From Arsenicicoccus dermatophilus (lineage in GTDB: Bacteria > Actinomycetota > Actinomycetes > Actinomycetales > Dermatophilaceae): a stretch of DNA of 64,000 nt. A program made the translations under genes and the position numbers. Numbering within the stretch: position 1 is the stretch's first letter; each line of letters starts with the position of its first letter. Where the stretch lies: contig NZ_JAKZHU010000001.1 of assembly GCF_022568795.1 (NCBI RefSeq), positions 372,001 to 436,000 on the forward strand. Direction: 5' to 3'. Positions 45,093 through 54,404 of the stretch are shown here, piece by piece. The notes under the pieces are model-generated. The model saw only the letters and a list, made by a program, of their open reading frames with translations, did no database searches and was not told the origin of the DNA.

Positions 45093-46883
45093 GTGGGTGC
45101 GCATCCCGTCGGCCGCGGCGTCCGTCGCGCCGGCCGCGGCGCGGCGCTGCTCCTCGCGTTGCGTCCGCTCGCCGTGCTCGTCGGCTCGGTGGCCGCCGTC
45201 GTGCTGCTCGCCGGGTGCCTGCCCTGGCTGTCCGGACAGGACCCCGCCCAGACGGTGCTGCGGGCCCGTCAGGTCGAGCGGGTCGCGGACCCCGCGGCGC
45301 TGGCGGCGGTCCGGCAGGAGCTCGACCTGGCCGGTGACCCCGTCACCGGGGCCCTGCGCTGGGGAGCGCGGGCGCTGCGCGGCGACCTGGGCACCTCCTG
45401 GGTCGGCGGCGGCCCCGTCGCCCCCGCGGCCCTGCGGGCGCTCGGGGTGTCGCTCACGCTGGCGGGCCTGTCGGCGCTCGCCGCCCTGGCGATCGCGCTG
45501 GTCCTGGTGACGCCCCGCATCCTGGCGGCCGGGTCCGGCGACCGGCGGCGTCGGGACGTCCTCACCACCGTCGTCGCCTCGCTGGCCGCCCTGCCCGAGG
45601 CCGTCGTCGCGGTCCTGCTCGTCGTCGTGGTCTCCCTGCACCTGCACCTCCTGCCGGCCACGGGGTGGACCACGGCCGCGCACCTGGTCCTGCCCGTGGC
45701 CACCCTCGCCGTCTGCGCGGTCGGGGTGCTCACCCGGGTGCTGGCGCTCGCCGTCGACGACGTGGCGGCCGAGGCCTGGACCCGCACCTGGCAGGCCAAC
45801 GGCGCCCGTCCCCTGCGGACCAGCCTGGCGGTGGCGCACCGGGCCGTCGCCGTGGTCCTGCCCCAGGTGCTGCTGCTGCTCGCCGGGCTGGTGGGGGCGG
45901 CGGTGGTGGTGGAGGACACCTTCGCCATACCGGGTCTGGGCCGGCTCGCGCTGAACGCTGCGCTGTCCCAGGACATCCCGATGGTGCAGGCGTGCGCGGT
46001 GGTGCTCGTGGTCACGGGCCTGGCGGTCGGTGCCGCCGGGGTGCTCTGCCACCGGGCCATGACCGGGCCCGCGCTCGGTGCCGGTCGGGGCGTGGTCTCC
46101 GGACCTCGCCCCGAGGGCAGGGGCCGGCTCGGCATCGCCTGGTGGCTCGCGGCGGGCGCCTTGCTGGTGCTGGTCCTCGGCGGTATGACGCGCCAGGCGG
46201 CGATCGAGCCGGCCGCCCGCCACCTGCGCCCGTCCTGGGCGCACCCGCTGGGCACCGACCACGTGGGCCGCGACGTGTGGGCCCGGGTCGGTCACGGGGC
46301 GGTGGAGACCATCGGCCTGGCCGTCGTCCTCAGCGCGGCGTGCCTCGTGGTGGGGCTGCTCGTGGGCCTGCGCTCCTCGGGCCGGGGCGCCGGTGTCACC
46401 GACGTGCTCAACGCCGTGCCCTCGGTCTTCATGGGCATCGTCGTCGCGGCCGTCGCCGGGCCGGGCCTGCCGAGCGCGTGCGTCGCCGTCTGCCTCGTCG
46501 GCTGGATCCCGCTGGCCGTGCACACTCGCACCCTGGCGACCGAGGCGCGGGCCTCGGGCTTCCACCAGGCGGCGCTGGTCGCGGGCGCCGGGCGGTGGTG
46601 GATCCTGCGCACCCACCTGCTGCCGGTGGTGCTGCGACCGGTGCTGGGGCACGCCGTGATCCGGGTCCCGCACCTCGCCCTCGCGCTGACCGGCCTGAGC
46701 TATCTCGGGCTCGGGGCGGGCCACGACTCGCCGGAGTGGGGCAAGCTGCTCGCCGACTCGGTGGCGCACGCCGAGCGGGCCCCCTGGGTGGTCGCGGCCC
46801 CGGCGCTCGGCCTCGTGCTGCTGGGCCTGGTGGCGACCCTGGCGCTCACGCCCTCCCGGTCCGTCGGCCCGGCGGGGCGCTGA
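45093..46883 (+). CDS. Fused DppB-DppC-type ABC permease
   Basis: A 596-residue protein that joins the two permease subunits normally encoded separately. The first half (about 1-315) has helices and a coupling loop near WTRTWQANGARPLRTSLAVA; the second (about 330-596) begins with a helix GIAWWLAAGALLVLVLGGM, then HPLGTDHVGRDVWARVGHGA, and the EAA loop EARASGFHQAALVAGAGRWW. The GTG start lies 3 bases after the binding-protein stop. Fusion fixes a 1:1 ratio. It ends the operon. Confidence 0.88.
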   Translation: MGAHPVGRGVRRAGRGAALLLALRPLAVLVGSVAAVVLLAGCLPWLSGQDPAQTVLRARQVERVADPAALAAVRQELDLAGDPVTGALRWGARALRGDLGTSWVGGGPVAPAALRALGVSLTLAGLSALAALAIALVLVTPRILAAGSGDRRRRDVLTTVVASLAALPEAVVAVLLVVVVSLHLHLLPATGWTTAAHLVLPVATLAVCAVGVLTRVLALAVDDVAAEAWTRTWQANGARPLRTSLAVAHRAVAVVLPQVLLLLAGLVGAAVVVEDTFAIPGLGRLALNAALSQDIPMVQACAVVLVVTGLAVGAAGVLCHRAMTGPALGAGRGVVSGPRPEGRGRLGIAWWLAAGALLVLVLGGMTRQAAIEPAARHLRPSWAHPLGTDHVGRDVWARVGHGAVETIGLAVVLSAACLVVGLLVGLRSSGRGAGVTDVLNAVPSVFMGIVVAAVAGPGLPSACVAVCLVGWIPLAVHTRTLATEARASGFHQAALVAGAGRWWILRTHLLPVVLRPVLGHAVIRVPHLALALTGLSYLGLGAGHDSPEWGKLLADSVAHAERAPWVVAAPALGLVLLGLVATLALTPSRSVGPAGR

Positions 46884-46973
46884 GGGCACGCCGACATGCG
46901 GGCCGCGGTGCCTTGCTCGGGTGGGCCGGGCCGTGTCCGGTCCGGCGTGGGTCCGGACACGGCCTGGCGTCCG

Positions 46974-47672
46974 TCAGAGGATCGGCAGCCAGGCTCCCGC
47001 CCGGTCCTGGAAGGTCTGCGGGTCCCACGACCCGGCGCCCTCGGGGACCCGGCCGAGCAGCGGGGCGCCGGTCACCTCGGGCAGGTCGTCGACGTTGAGC
47101 CGCTCGGCGAGCCCCGGGTCCTGCGGCCACGAGCCGATGACGAAGCCGAGGCAGTCCAGCCCGCGCAGCTGCAGCGCCTCGGCGGTGAGCGCAGCGTGGT
47201 TGAGAGTGCCGAGCCCGGCGGCGGCGACGACCACCACCCCGACCTTGAGGCCGAGCTCCTGCAGGCACAGCGCCAGGTCGGCGACGGTTCCCCCGGCGAG
47301 GTCGAGGCGGACGAGCAGCCCGCCCGCGCCCTCCACGAGCACCAGGTCCACGTCGTCGCGGCGGGCGACCTGGGCCACCTGGGAGGCGAGCACCGGCACC
47401 GGCGGCAGGTCCAGGCCCGCGTGCCGGGCGGCGGCGTCGGGAGCGAGCGGGTCGGGCAGGCGGACGAGCTCGACGGTCTCGACGCCGCCGACCAGCCGGT
47501 CCACGACGGCCAGGTCGCCGTCCTCGCCCGGCTGCAGCCCGGTCTGGCAGGGCTTGACCACGACGACGCGCAGCCGCTGCTCCCGCAGGCCGACGACGAG
47601 CGCCGCGGTGGTGATGGTCTTGCCGACGTCGGTGCCGGTGCCGGTGACGACGATGATCGGGGCGGGGCTCAT
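46974..47672 (-). CDS. bioD: Dethiobiotin synthetase
   Basis: A 232-residue BioD that closes the ureido ring of dethiobiotin from 7,8-diaminopelargonate, CO2 and ATP. The P-loop is [18 protein letters not shown], then [38 protein letters not shown] and [14 protein letters not shown]. Its ATG overlaps the bioA stop by four bases, so the two are coupled. bioB and bioF are not in the window. Confidence 0.95.
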   Translation of the reverse strand: MSPAPIIVVTGTGTDVGKTITTAALVVGLREQRLRVVVVKPCQTGLQPGEDGDLAVVDRLVGGVETVELVRLPDPLAPDAAARHAGLDLPPVPVLASQVAQVARRDDVDLVLVEGAGGLLVRLDLAGGTVADLALCLQELGLKVGVVVVAAAGLGTLNHAALTAEALQLRGLDCLGFVIGSWPQDPGLAERLNVDDLPEVTGAPLLGRVPEGAGSWDPQTFQDRAGAWLPIL

Positions 47673-49012
47673 GGGTGACACTCCTTCACGGCCCCCACGA
47701 GGGCCTGGCAGATGGTGGTGACGTCCTCGTCGGTGCAGGCGTACGGCGGCATCGTGTAGACGAGGTCGCGGAAGGGCCGCACCCACACTCCCCGGTCCAG
47801 CGCAGCCCGGGTCACCTCGCGCACCTGCACCGGCTCGTCCAGCTGGATCACCCCGACGGCGCCCAGCACCCGCACGTCGGCCACGTGCGGCAGCTCGCGC
47901 GCCGGCGCGAGCCCCCTCGCGAGCCCGGCCTCGATGCGGGCGACGTCCTGCACCCAGCCCCGCGACTGCAGCAGGTCCAGCGAGGCCAGCGCGATCGCGC
48001 AGGCCAGCGGGTTGCCCATGAAGGTCGGGCCGTGCATCAGAGCCCCGGCCGTCCCGCCGCTCACGGTCTCGGCGACCTCGCGGGTGCACAAGGTGGCGGC
48101 CAGCGTGAGGTAGCCGCCGGTGAGCGCCTTGCCGACGGTCATGATGTCCGGCACCACGCCGCAGCGGTCGGCGGCCCACAGCGTCCCGGTGCGCCCGAAG
48201 CCGGTCGCGATCTCGTCGAGCACCAGCAGCGCGCCCGACTCCCGGGCCAGGGAGGCCAGCACCTGCACGGCGTACGGCGACCAGACGTGCATCCCGCCTG
48301 CTCCCTGCAGCAGCGGCTCCACCACGACCGCGGCGACCTCGTCGGCGTGCTCGGCATACAGCGCCCGCACCTCGCGCTCCCAGGCCGCCGTCTCGGGGTC
48401 GGACCCGTCGCGGTCCAGACCGGCGGGCGGGCGGGGGGCGAAGACCTGCTCCGGCAGCACCCCGGTGAACAGCGCGTGCATCCCGCCGACCGGGTCGCAC
48501 ACCGACATCGGGGCGAAGGTGTCGCCGTGGTAGCCGCCGCGCACCGTGAACATGCGCCGTCGCGGCCGTCCCAGCGCCACGTGGTGCTGCCAGGCCATCT
48601 TGAGCGCCACCTCGACCGAGACCGACCCGGAGTCGGCGAGGAAGACGTGCTGCAGCGGGGACCCGACCGCGCCGGGGAGCCGGGGGGCCAGCTCGACCAG
48701 GCGGCGCCCCAGCCGGATCGCCGGCTCGTGGGTGAGCCCGCCGAACATCACGTGGGACATCCGGCCGAGCTGCTCGCGCGCGGCCGCGTCCAGCTCGGGC
48801 ACGGCATACCCGTGCACCGCGCACCACCAGGACGACATCGCGTCGACGACCTCCCGCTGCGCGCCGTCGACCTCGAGGGTGAGCCGCACGCCGCGGGCGG
48901 AGCGCACGAGCCAGGGGTCCCCGGTCGCGGGGAAGGTGGAGTAGGGATGCCACAGGTGCTCCCCGTCCCAGGCGAGCAGCTCGGCGGTCGACCCCTCCTG
49001 AACGGTGTTCAT
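47669..49012 (-). CDS. bioA: Adenosylmethionine-8-amino-7-oxononanoate aminotransferase
   Basis: A 447-residue class III aminotransferase that makes diaminopelargonate in biotin synthesis. BioA-specific motifs: HLWHPYSTF at the start, [75 protein letters not shown] and the PLP lysine in [11 protein letters not shown]. Bicistronic with bioD. The ATG at 49012 has only a weak ribosome site; an in-frame upstream extension exists but lacks conservation features. Confidence 0.96.
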   Translation of the reverse strand: MNTVQEGSTAELLAWDGEHLWHPYSTFPATGDPWLVRSARGVRLTLEVDGAQREVVDAMSSWWCAVHGYAVPELDAAAREQLGRMSHVMFGGLTHEPAIRLGRRLVELAPRLPGAVGSPLQHVFLADSGSVSVEVALKMAWQHHVALGRPRRRMFTVRGGYHGDTFAPMSVCDPVGGMHALFTGVLPEQVFAPRPPAGLDRDGSDPETAAWEREVRALYAEHADEVAAVVVEPLLQGAGGMHVWSPYAVQVLASLARESGALLVLDEIATGFGRTGTLWAADRCGVVPDIMTVGKALTGGYLTLAATLCTREVAETVSGGTAGALMHGPTFMGNPLACAIALASLDLLQSRGWVQDVARIEAGLARGLAPARELPHVADVRVLGAVGVIQLDEPVQVREVTRAALDRGVWVRPFRDLVYTMPPYACTDEDVTTICQALVGAVKECHP

Positions 49013-49186
49013 GAGTCCAGTATGCCGAGCCCCGCTCCCGCCTCGGTGGCGGCCCGCAGATGTCGGGTCGGTCACAAGGGCTCGCCATACCGGCTCTCAC
49101 CTGGGGAGAGATGCGCTCACCCGCATAGGGTTACGCCACAGTCGCCCCACGAGCCGCAGGGGCCCCACCACGACAGCGAGGTCAGC

Positions 49187-50632
49187 ATGGCAACCGTCGA
49201 TGCGCACCCGTCCGGGCAACCCCACGCCTCGGGCGAGCAGCTCCAGCGCAACCTGTCCAACCGTCACGTCCAGCTCATCGCGATCGGCGGCGCCATCGGC
49301 ACCGGTCTGTTCATGGGCTCGGGCAAGACGATCCACGCGGCCGGTCCGTCGATCCTGCTCGTCTACGTCGTCGTCGGCGTGATGCTCTTCTTCGTCATGC
49401 GCGCCATGGGCGAGCTGCTGCTGCACGATCTGGACTACAAGTCCTTCCAGGACTTCTCCGCCGAGATGCTCGGCCCCTGGGCCGGATTCATGTCCGGCTG
49501 GACCTACTGGCTGTGCTGGGTCGTGACCGGCATGGCCGAGATCATCGCCGTCGCGGGCTACTGGAACTTCTGGGTCAACCCCGACCACCCCGGCGACATG
49601 AAGCCCCTGTCGCTGGTCCTCGCGCTCGCCATGCTGGCCTTCCTGCTCTTCCTGAACCTGCTGACCGTCAAGCTCTTCGGCGAGATGGAGTTCTGGTTCG
49701 CGATCATCAAGGTGGTCGCCATCGTGGCGCTGATCATCATGGGCATCTGGATGCTCGTCACGGTGTTCACCTCGCCCGACGGCACCAAGGCCTCGCTGAG
49801 CTACCTGTGGGACCGCGGCGGGTTCTTCCCCAAGGGGCTGAGCGGGTTCGCCGCCGGCTTCCAGATCGCGGTGTTCGCGTTCGTCGGCATCGAGCTCGTC
49901 GGCACCACCGCGGCCGAGACCAAGGACCCGGTCACGACGCTGCCCAAGGCGATCAACTCGATCCCGATCCGCGTGATCATCTTCTACGTCCTCGCCCTGC
50001 TGGTCATCATGACCGTGACGCCCTGGGACAAGATCGACCCGGCGCAGTCGCCCTTCGTCAACCTGTTCAGCCTGGCCGGCCTGGCCGCGGCCGCCACGAT
50101 GATGAACTTCGTGGTCCTCACCTCGGCCTCGTCGAGCTGCAACTCGGGGCTCTTCTCCACCTCGCGGATGCTCTACGGCCTGGCCCACAAGGGCATGGCC
50201 CCCGCGGCCTTCGGCAAGCTCTCCCCGCGCAAGGTCCCCCAGAACGGCCTGTTCATCTCCGTCATCCTGGTGGCGACCTCGATCCTGCTGATGCTCAACG
50301 ACTCCGTGATGGGGGCCTTCACCGTCGTCACCACGATCTCGGCGGTGCTGTTCATCTTCGTCTGGTCGCTGATCCTGCTCAGCTACGTCGTCTACCTTCG
50401 CCGCCACCCGCAGGCGCACGCCCGCAGCGTCTACAAGATGCCCGGCGCGACCTTCATGCCGTACGTCGTGCTGGCGTTCTTCGGCGTCGTCCTGGTCCTG
50501 CTCACCCAGGAGAAGGACACCCTGCAGGCGCTCCTCGTCACGCCGCTGTGGTTCGTGCTGCTCACCGTCGGCTGGTTCGCGATCCGCGGCAAGGTCCGCC
50601 ACGACGACACGACGAGCGAGGCCGTCCACTGA
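49187..50632 (+). CDS. Amino-acid permease (CycA/AroP type)
   Basis: A 481-residue APC-superfamily transporter with twelve helices. The opening LSNRHVQLIAIGGAIGTGLF followed by MGSGKTI is typical of the D-serine/D-alanine/glycine (CycA) and GABA/proline permeases, and GFQIAVFAFVGIELVGTTAA is the conserved helix 6 region. It takes up amino acids with protons; the exact substrate is not fixed by sequence. ATG follows GAGGTCAGC. A very strong palindromic terminator follows 15 bases after the stop. Confidence 0.92.
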   Translation: MATVDAHPSGQPHASGEQLQRNLSNRHVQLIAIGGAIGTGLFMGSGKTIHAAGPSILLVYVVVGVMLFFVMRAMGELLLHDLDYKSFQDFSAEMLGPWAGFMSGWTYWLCWVVTGMAEIIAVAGYWNFWVNPDHPGDMKPLSLVLALAMLAFLLFLNLLTVKLFGEMEFWFAIIKVVAIVALIIMGIWMLVTVFTSPDGTKASLSYLWDRGGFFPKGLSGFAAGFQIAVFAFVGIELVGTTAAETKDPVTTLPKAINSIPIRVIIFYVLALLVIMTVTPWDKIDPAQSPFVNLFSLAGLAAAATMMNFVVLTSASSSCNSGLFSTSRMLYGLAHKGMAPAAFGKLSPRKVPQNGLFISVILVATSILLMLNDSVMGAFTVVTTISAVLFIFVWSLILLSYVVYLRRHPQAHARSVYKMPGATFMPYVVLAFFGVVLVLLTQEKDTLQALLVTPLWFVLLTVGWFAIRGKVRHDDTTSEAVH

Positions 50633-50646
50633 CCCGGACCCCAGCC

Positions 50647-50696
50647 GTATGACGGAGGGCTCGCCACGGTGCACCGTGGCGAGCCCTCCGTCATAC
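50647..50696. terminator. Perfect 50-nt palindromic terminator
   Basis: Two 25-base arms (50647-50671 and 50672-50696) are exact reverse complements with no spacer; the hairpin would close on a GTGCAC loop. Located 15 bases after the permease stop. Confidence 0.85.
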
Positions 50697-50781
50697 CGGG
50701 CTCGTCCGGGGCGCCCAACCGGCGGGCCCGGTCCCGTGACCCCGTCCAGATCGGTGCGGTGGCGCGCAGGTCAGGTGTATC

Positions 50782-51210
50782 ATGGAGCCCATGGTGGCTG
50801 TCCGGCCGACTCGCTGCATCGGCGTCGACAGGTTCGGTCCCTGCGCATTGCGCGATCACGAGATCGCCGTCGCCGGCACCTGGGTCGACCCGGAGCTGCG
50901 GATGGCTGCTCGACCGTTGATCGAGGCGTTCGCCAGGGAGCTTCCCGGCGCGCCCGGGTTCGTCGTCTACCACCGGGCCCGGCCGGCCAACTTCGTCCTC
51001 GCCCACCTGTGGGACGGGCTCGACCTGGTGCAGAGATGCTGGACCTCACCGCTGCACGACCCGGCAGCAGTGTCCGCGCACCGCCCCGGCGCCATCGGAT
51101 GCGTCTGGGAGCTGGAGATCGTCGCCAGGGAGCGAGATGCCTGGGCGAGGGTCTGCGACACGCCTTCGGCGGCGGAGACCTACCTGTCGTCGCCCCGCCC
51201 CGCGTCCTGA
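50782..51210 (+). CDS. Hypothetical protein
   Basis: A 142-residue protein that I do not recognise. It contains RCIGVDRFGPCALRDHEIAV, VAGTWVDPELRMAARPLIEA, and HLWDGLDLVQRCWTSPLHDP, with four cysteines spaced through the sequence, and no signal or membrane segment. Codon use is like its neighbours. A TATCAT-type -10 and AGGTG ribosome site precede the ATG. It stands alone between a terminator and the IS cluster, so may be a cargo gene or an ordinary orphan. Confidence 0.55.
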   Translation: MEPMVAVRPTRCIGVDRFGPCALRDHEIAVAGTWVDPELRMAARPLIEAFARELPGAPGFVVYHRARPANFVLAHLWDGLDLVQRCWTSPLHDPAAVSAHRPGAIGCVWELEIVARERDAWARVCDTPSAAETYLSSPRPAS

Positions 51211-51255
51211 GACGCCCTCGCTGTGCTGGGGCTGACCTCAGGGCCTGTTCATCGT

Positions 51256-51500
51256 TCACCGGCTCGTGATGTCCGTGGCCTGGGCGTGTTCGAGGAGGGT
51301 GAGGACGTGCTCGACGCGTCGGTCGGCTGCGGCTGCGGCGGCGTTGGTGTTGGGGGCGCCGGCGGCGCGGAGCGGGTTGGTCGCGGTGTTACGCAGGGTG
51401 GCCATGGTGTGGGGTGCGGTGTCGGTGCGTAGCTGGTGGTGGTCCTCGTCGAAGGTCACGTCCCGGACGAGGTGGAGACGGTTCTCGATGACCCAGTGAA
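51256..51500 (-). pseudogene. ISAs1-family transposase C-terminal remnant
   Basis: The frame encodes LHWVIENRLHLVRDVTFDED, HHQLRTDTAPHTMATLRN and a helical tail, which is the C terminus of ISAs1-type DDE transposases. Everything upstream is replaced by the IS3 element whose terminal repeat begins at 51497. Outer end sequence GGGCCTGTTCATCGTTCAC (51241-51259) may be its old terminus. Confidence 0.75.
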
Positions 51501-51832
51501 GCGTTCGGGCGCGGTGGCCGGGGCTATGCGAGTGCTTCTTGGGGCTGGTTGAGGGTGTAGTAGTCGTTCTCGTACTCGACCGGGGGTCGGTGTCCCAGGC
51601 TTGAGTGCAGGCGGTCGTTGTTGTACCAGAAGACCCATCCGGCGGTCGCGTACTCGACGTCGGCCAGGGTGCGGTATGGGCCGTCGTGGAACACGTCGGT
51701 GGCGATGCACTCAGTCTTGTACAGGCCGATCTCGCATTCCATGAGGGCGTTGTCGTAGGCGTCGCCCACAGTGCCGATCGATGCGGCGATCCCTTCGAGG
51801 GCGAGGTGCTCGGTGAAGGCCAGGCTTGTGTA

Positions 51833-53337
51833 CTGGGCGGGTTCAACCGGTCGATGCAACACCGGCTTGTTCCAGCGATCGTAAGTGCTCGCCGAGCACT
51901 TCTGCGGGTGTCTTCCATCCGAGGACCTTGCGGGGCCGGTTGTTCAGGGTGTACGCGATGGCCTGTAGGTCGGTCGCGGTCCAGCGGGACAGGTCGGTGC
52001 CCTTGGGGAAGTACTGGCGCAGCAGCCCGTTGGTGTTCTCGTTCGTGGGCCGCTGCCAGGGCGAGTGTGGGTCGGCGAAGAACACCCGGGTGCCGGTCGC
52101 CATCGTGAACGCGGCGTGCCCGGACAGCTCCTTGCCGCGGTCCCAGGTGATCGTCGTGCGCAGCTGCTGCGGCAGGTCGCTGATCGCGGCCGTGAGGGCC
52201 TGGTTCATCGCGACGGCGCCGTACCCGCCCAGTGAGGTGCCGTTCTTGGCCGGGGGCTGCTCGCCCCACCCTTCCAGCCGGGGTAGGTGGACCAGGATCG
52301 TGGCGCGACTGTGCCGCTCGACCAGCGTCCCGATCGCCGAGCGGCCCGTCCCGATGATCAGGTCGCCTTCCCAGTGCCCCGGCACGGCCCGGTCGGCGGC
52401 CTCAGGCGGCCGCTGGCTGAGGACGACGTCGGGGGTGACGTGTCCCTGGGCCTTGTTCCGGGACCGCTCGCGCGGGTGACGCAGCGCTCGGCCGGTACGC
52501 AGGCAGGCCACCAGCTCGCGTCTGAGCGCGCCACGACCCTCGATGTACAACGCCTGGTAGATCGCCTCGTGGCTGATGCGCATGCCTTCATCATCGGGGA
52601 AGTCGATCGACAACCGTTGGCTGATCTGCTCGGGGCTCCACGCCCTCGACCAGCGCCGGTCAGCGCGTCGGGGCTTGTTCAACCCTTTCCACTCGCCGGC
52701 GTCCGGGCCGGCCACGACCGTGCCGTCCGGGTGGCAGACCTGCCCGGCGAGCCGGTCCTGGACGTAGGCGCGCAGCCGCGGGTTCGTGACCATCTTCGCG
52801 ACCTTCGGCCGCTTGGCCGCTTCCTGAGCCTTCCACTGCGCCACGACAGCCCGGTACTCCAACCGATGACCACGGGTAACGGCGTTGCGGCGCAGCTCAC
52901 GACTGATCGTGCCCGGGTCGCGCTGAAGCTGTCGGGCGATCGAGCGCACCCCCGCCCCCTGGGCACGCAGGATCGCGATCTCCTCACGTTCCTCGAACGA
53001 CAGATACCGCCCGGACGGGGCACCAAGACTCAGCGGTGGCATCCCCCCAGCGTGACGAAACCACCGCATCCCCACCGGCACGGACACGCCCACCACCAAC
53101 GCGGCCTGCGCGGTCGTGACCCCCGTCGCGATCACCCGCCAGAACTCCCGCTGCACCGCCCGCGACGGCTGCGGACGGCCCGGGGAACGCATCGGCGGCC
53201 GCAACGCCCGATCAGCACGCCACTGCCGACGCACCCCCTCGGGCACATCGCCGGTCCTCATGCTCCAATGCCCGGTCGCCACGACCCGCACCACCCTCCT
53301 GCTCAGGGTGTTGCGACGACCAGTTGAATCCGCCCTG
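51833..53337 (-). mobile_element. IS30-family insertion sequence with CTG target duplication
   Basis: The element spans 51836-53334 (1499 bp) with inverted ends GGCGG(G/A)TTCAAC(C/T)GG. Three-base duplications CTG flank it (51833-51835, 53335-53337), as expected for IS30. It sits inside IS3 orfB. Complete transposase present, so it may be active. Confidence 0.9.
51843..53294 (-). CDS. IS30-family transposase
   Basis: A 483-residue transposase. The N-terminal helix-turn-helix includes YLSFEEREEIAILRAQGAGV, RSIARQLQRDPGTISRELRR, typical of IS30. The catalytic core has PGHWEGDLIIGTG (first Asp), TITWDRGKELSGH (second Asp) and the final Glu in RPTNENTNGLLRQYFPKGTD. An AGGAGG sits right against the first GTG at 53294, so a later GTG or the ATG at 53261 may be the true start. 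Confidence 0.93.
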   Translation of the reverse strand: MVRVVATGHWSMRTGDVPEGVRRQWRADRALRPPMRSPGRPQPSRAVQREFWRVIATGVTTAQAALVVGVSVPVGMRWFRHAGGMPPLSLGAPSGRYLSFEEREEIAILRAQGAGVRSIARQLQRDPGTISRELRRNAVTRGHRLEYRAVVAQWKAQEAAKRPKVAKMVTNPRLRAYVQDRLAGQVCHPDGTVVAGPDAGEWKGLNKPRRADRRWSRAWSPEQISQRLSIDFPDDEGMRISHEAIYQALYIEGRGALRRELVACLRTGRALRHPRERSRNKAQGHVTPDVVLSQRPPEAADRAVPGHWEGDLIIGTGRSAIGTLVERHSRATILVHLPRLEGWGEQPPAKNGTSLGGYGAVAMNQALTAAISDLPQQLRTTITWDRGKELSGHAAFTMATGTRVFFADPHSPWQRPTNENTNGLLRQYFPKGTDLSRWTATDLQAIAYTLNNRPRKVLGWKTPAEVLGEHLRSLEQAGVASTG

Positions 53338-54026
53338 CGAGCCGGCGTCGCTGTGCGAGACCAGCTGCCCGGGCGCGACGGGGTGGCCCTGGCGTTCGCG
53401 TTCCCACACCGCCATCCGCAAGGGCGTCATGACCAGCGGAGTCGTCTTGGTGGATGCGACGTGCCAGCCGACGATCCGCAGCGAGTAGCAGTCCAGGACG
53501 AACGCGACGTAGCAGAACCCGGCCCACGTGCGGACATACGTGAAGTCCATGACCCACTTCGTGTTCGGCGCGTCGGCGGTGAAGTCCCGGTTGAGCAGGT
53601 CACCGGCACGGTGACCGTCCTTGCCCGGGATCGTGGTCCTGACCTTCTTGCCGCGTCGCACCCCGGCCAGGCCCAATGCGCTCATCGCGGTGTGGACCCG
53701 CCCGTAGGACACGTCATGCCCAGCGCGCAGGAGCAGGGCGTGCATCTTGCGGCGCCCGTACAAGCCTTCGGGCGTCAGGACCCACCGGCCCCGCTCACCG
53801 GCGCGTGCCTCGAACCGGTAGGCGCTGCAATGGATCTCGTTCATGAGATAGGCCAGGTCCAGGGCCCGGCTCGAGATGATTCGTGCCCGGGCGGCGTCGT
53901 CACGGGTCGCTGCTGACCAGCGACGGTAGGAGCGCGCGGCGACCTGACAGCCCTGAGAGGTCAGGACCTGACAGACCGACTCGACCGCGTACCCCTTGGC
54001 CCTCATGGAGTCGATGAAGTCCATGA

Positions 54027-54338
54027 TCAGCGCTTGCGGGAGTCGAGCGCTCCCGCGAAGAAAGTCGTTGCGGCCGAGAGGATCTCGACCTGCTCGCGGA
54101 GCTTCTTCACCTCAGCACGTAGGCGAGCGTTCTCAGCGTGTTCCTCACTGGTGACCCCCGCCTTGGCGCCGGTGTCGACGTCGTCCTGGGCGACCCAGCG
54201 GCGCAGGGTTTCCTTCGCGACGCCTTCCTGTTTCGCGACAGCCTCACAGGCCTCGGTCCGCGACCGGTAGTGAGCCCGCTGCTCACGCACCAACCTGACC
54301 GCCCGCGCGCGGGTGTGCTCGTCGTACTTCTTCGGCAT
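54027..54338 (-). CDS. IS3-family orfA (transposase DNA-binding subunit)
   Basis: A 103-residue orfA: MPKKYDEHTRARAVRLVREQ, a helix-turn-helix, then the leucine-zipper coiled coil ENARLRAEVKKLREQVEILS ending FFAGALDSRKR. orfB starts 2 bases after its stop in another frame, the usual place for frameshifted OrfAB production. Intact, but its partner is broken by IS30. Confidence 0.92.
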   Translation of the reverse strand: MPKKYDEHTRARAVRLVREQRAHYRSRTEACEAVAKQEGVAKETLRRWVAQDDVDTGAKAGVTSEEHAENARLRAEVKKLREQVEILSAATTFFAGALDSRKR

Positions 54339-54404
54339 GGATCCGATCCTTCCGGTTCAGACCCGCAAACCCCCGGCCACGCCACCCGAACGCTTCACCT
54401 CGAG

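Larger units (their letters stand above)
51524..54024 (-). pseudogene. IS3 orfB transposase split by IS30 insertion
   Basis: The 5' part (54024 to 53335) encodes the N-terminal helices and the rve core with VMDFTYVRTWAGFCYVAFVL and VSHSDAGSQ. The 3' part (51832 to 51524) continues YTSLAFTEHLALEGIAASIG, TVGDAYDNALMECEIG (catalytic Glu region) and WYNNDRLHSSLGHRPP. Removing the IS30 plus one CAG copy rejoins them in frame to a 332-residue protein, so IS30 insertion is its only visible defect. Confidence 0.88.
51497..54397 (-). mobile_element. IS3-family element interrupted by IS30
   Basis: Terminal inverted repeats of 27 bp, TGAAGCGTTCGGG... at 51497-51523 and its complement at 54371-54397, differ at about 4 positions. 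Inside are orfA (54027-54338) and orfB (54024 to 51524), the latter split by an IS30 element. Without IS30 the element would be about 1.4 kb. Flanks (CAG left, CCT right) show no matching target duplication, so it has probably recombined with neighbours. Confidence 0.82.

Noticed and set aside
51590-52110. Rightward open frames over IS3 orfB and the IS30 gene
   Set aside because: They are antisense to well-supported transposase genes and cross an element boundary.
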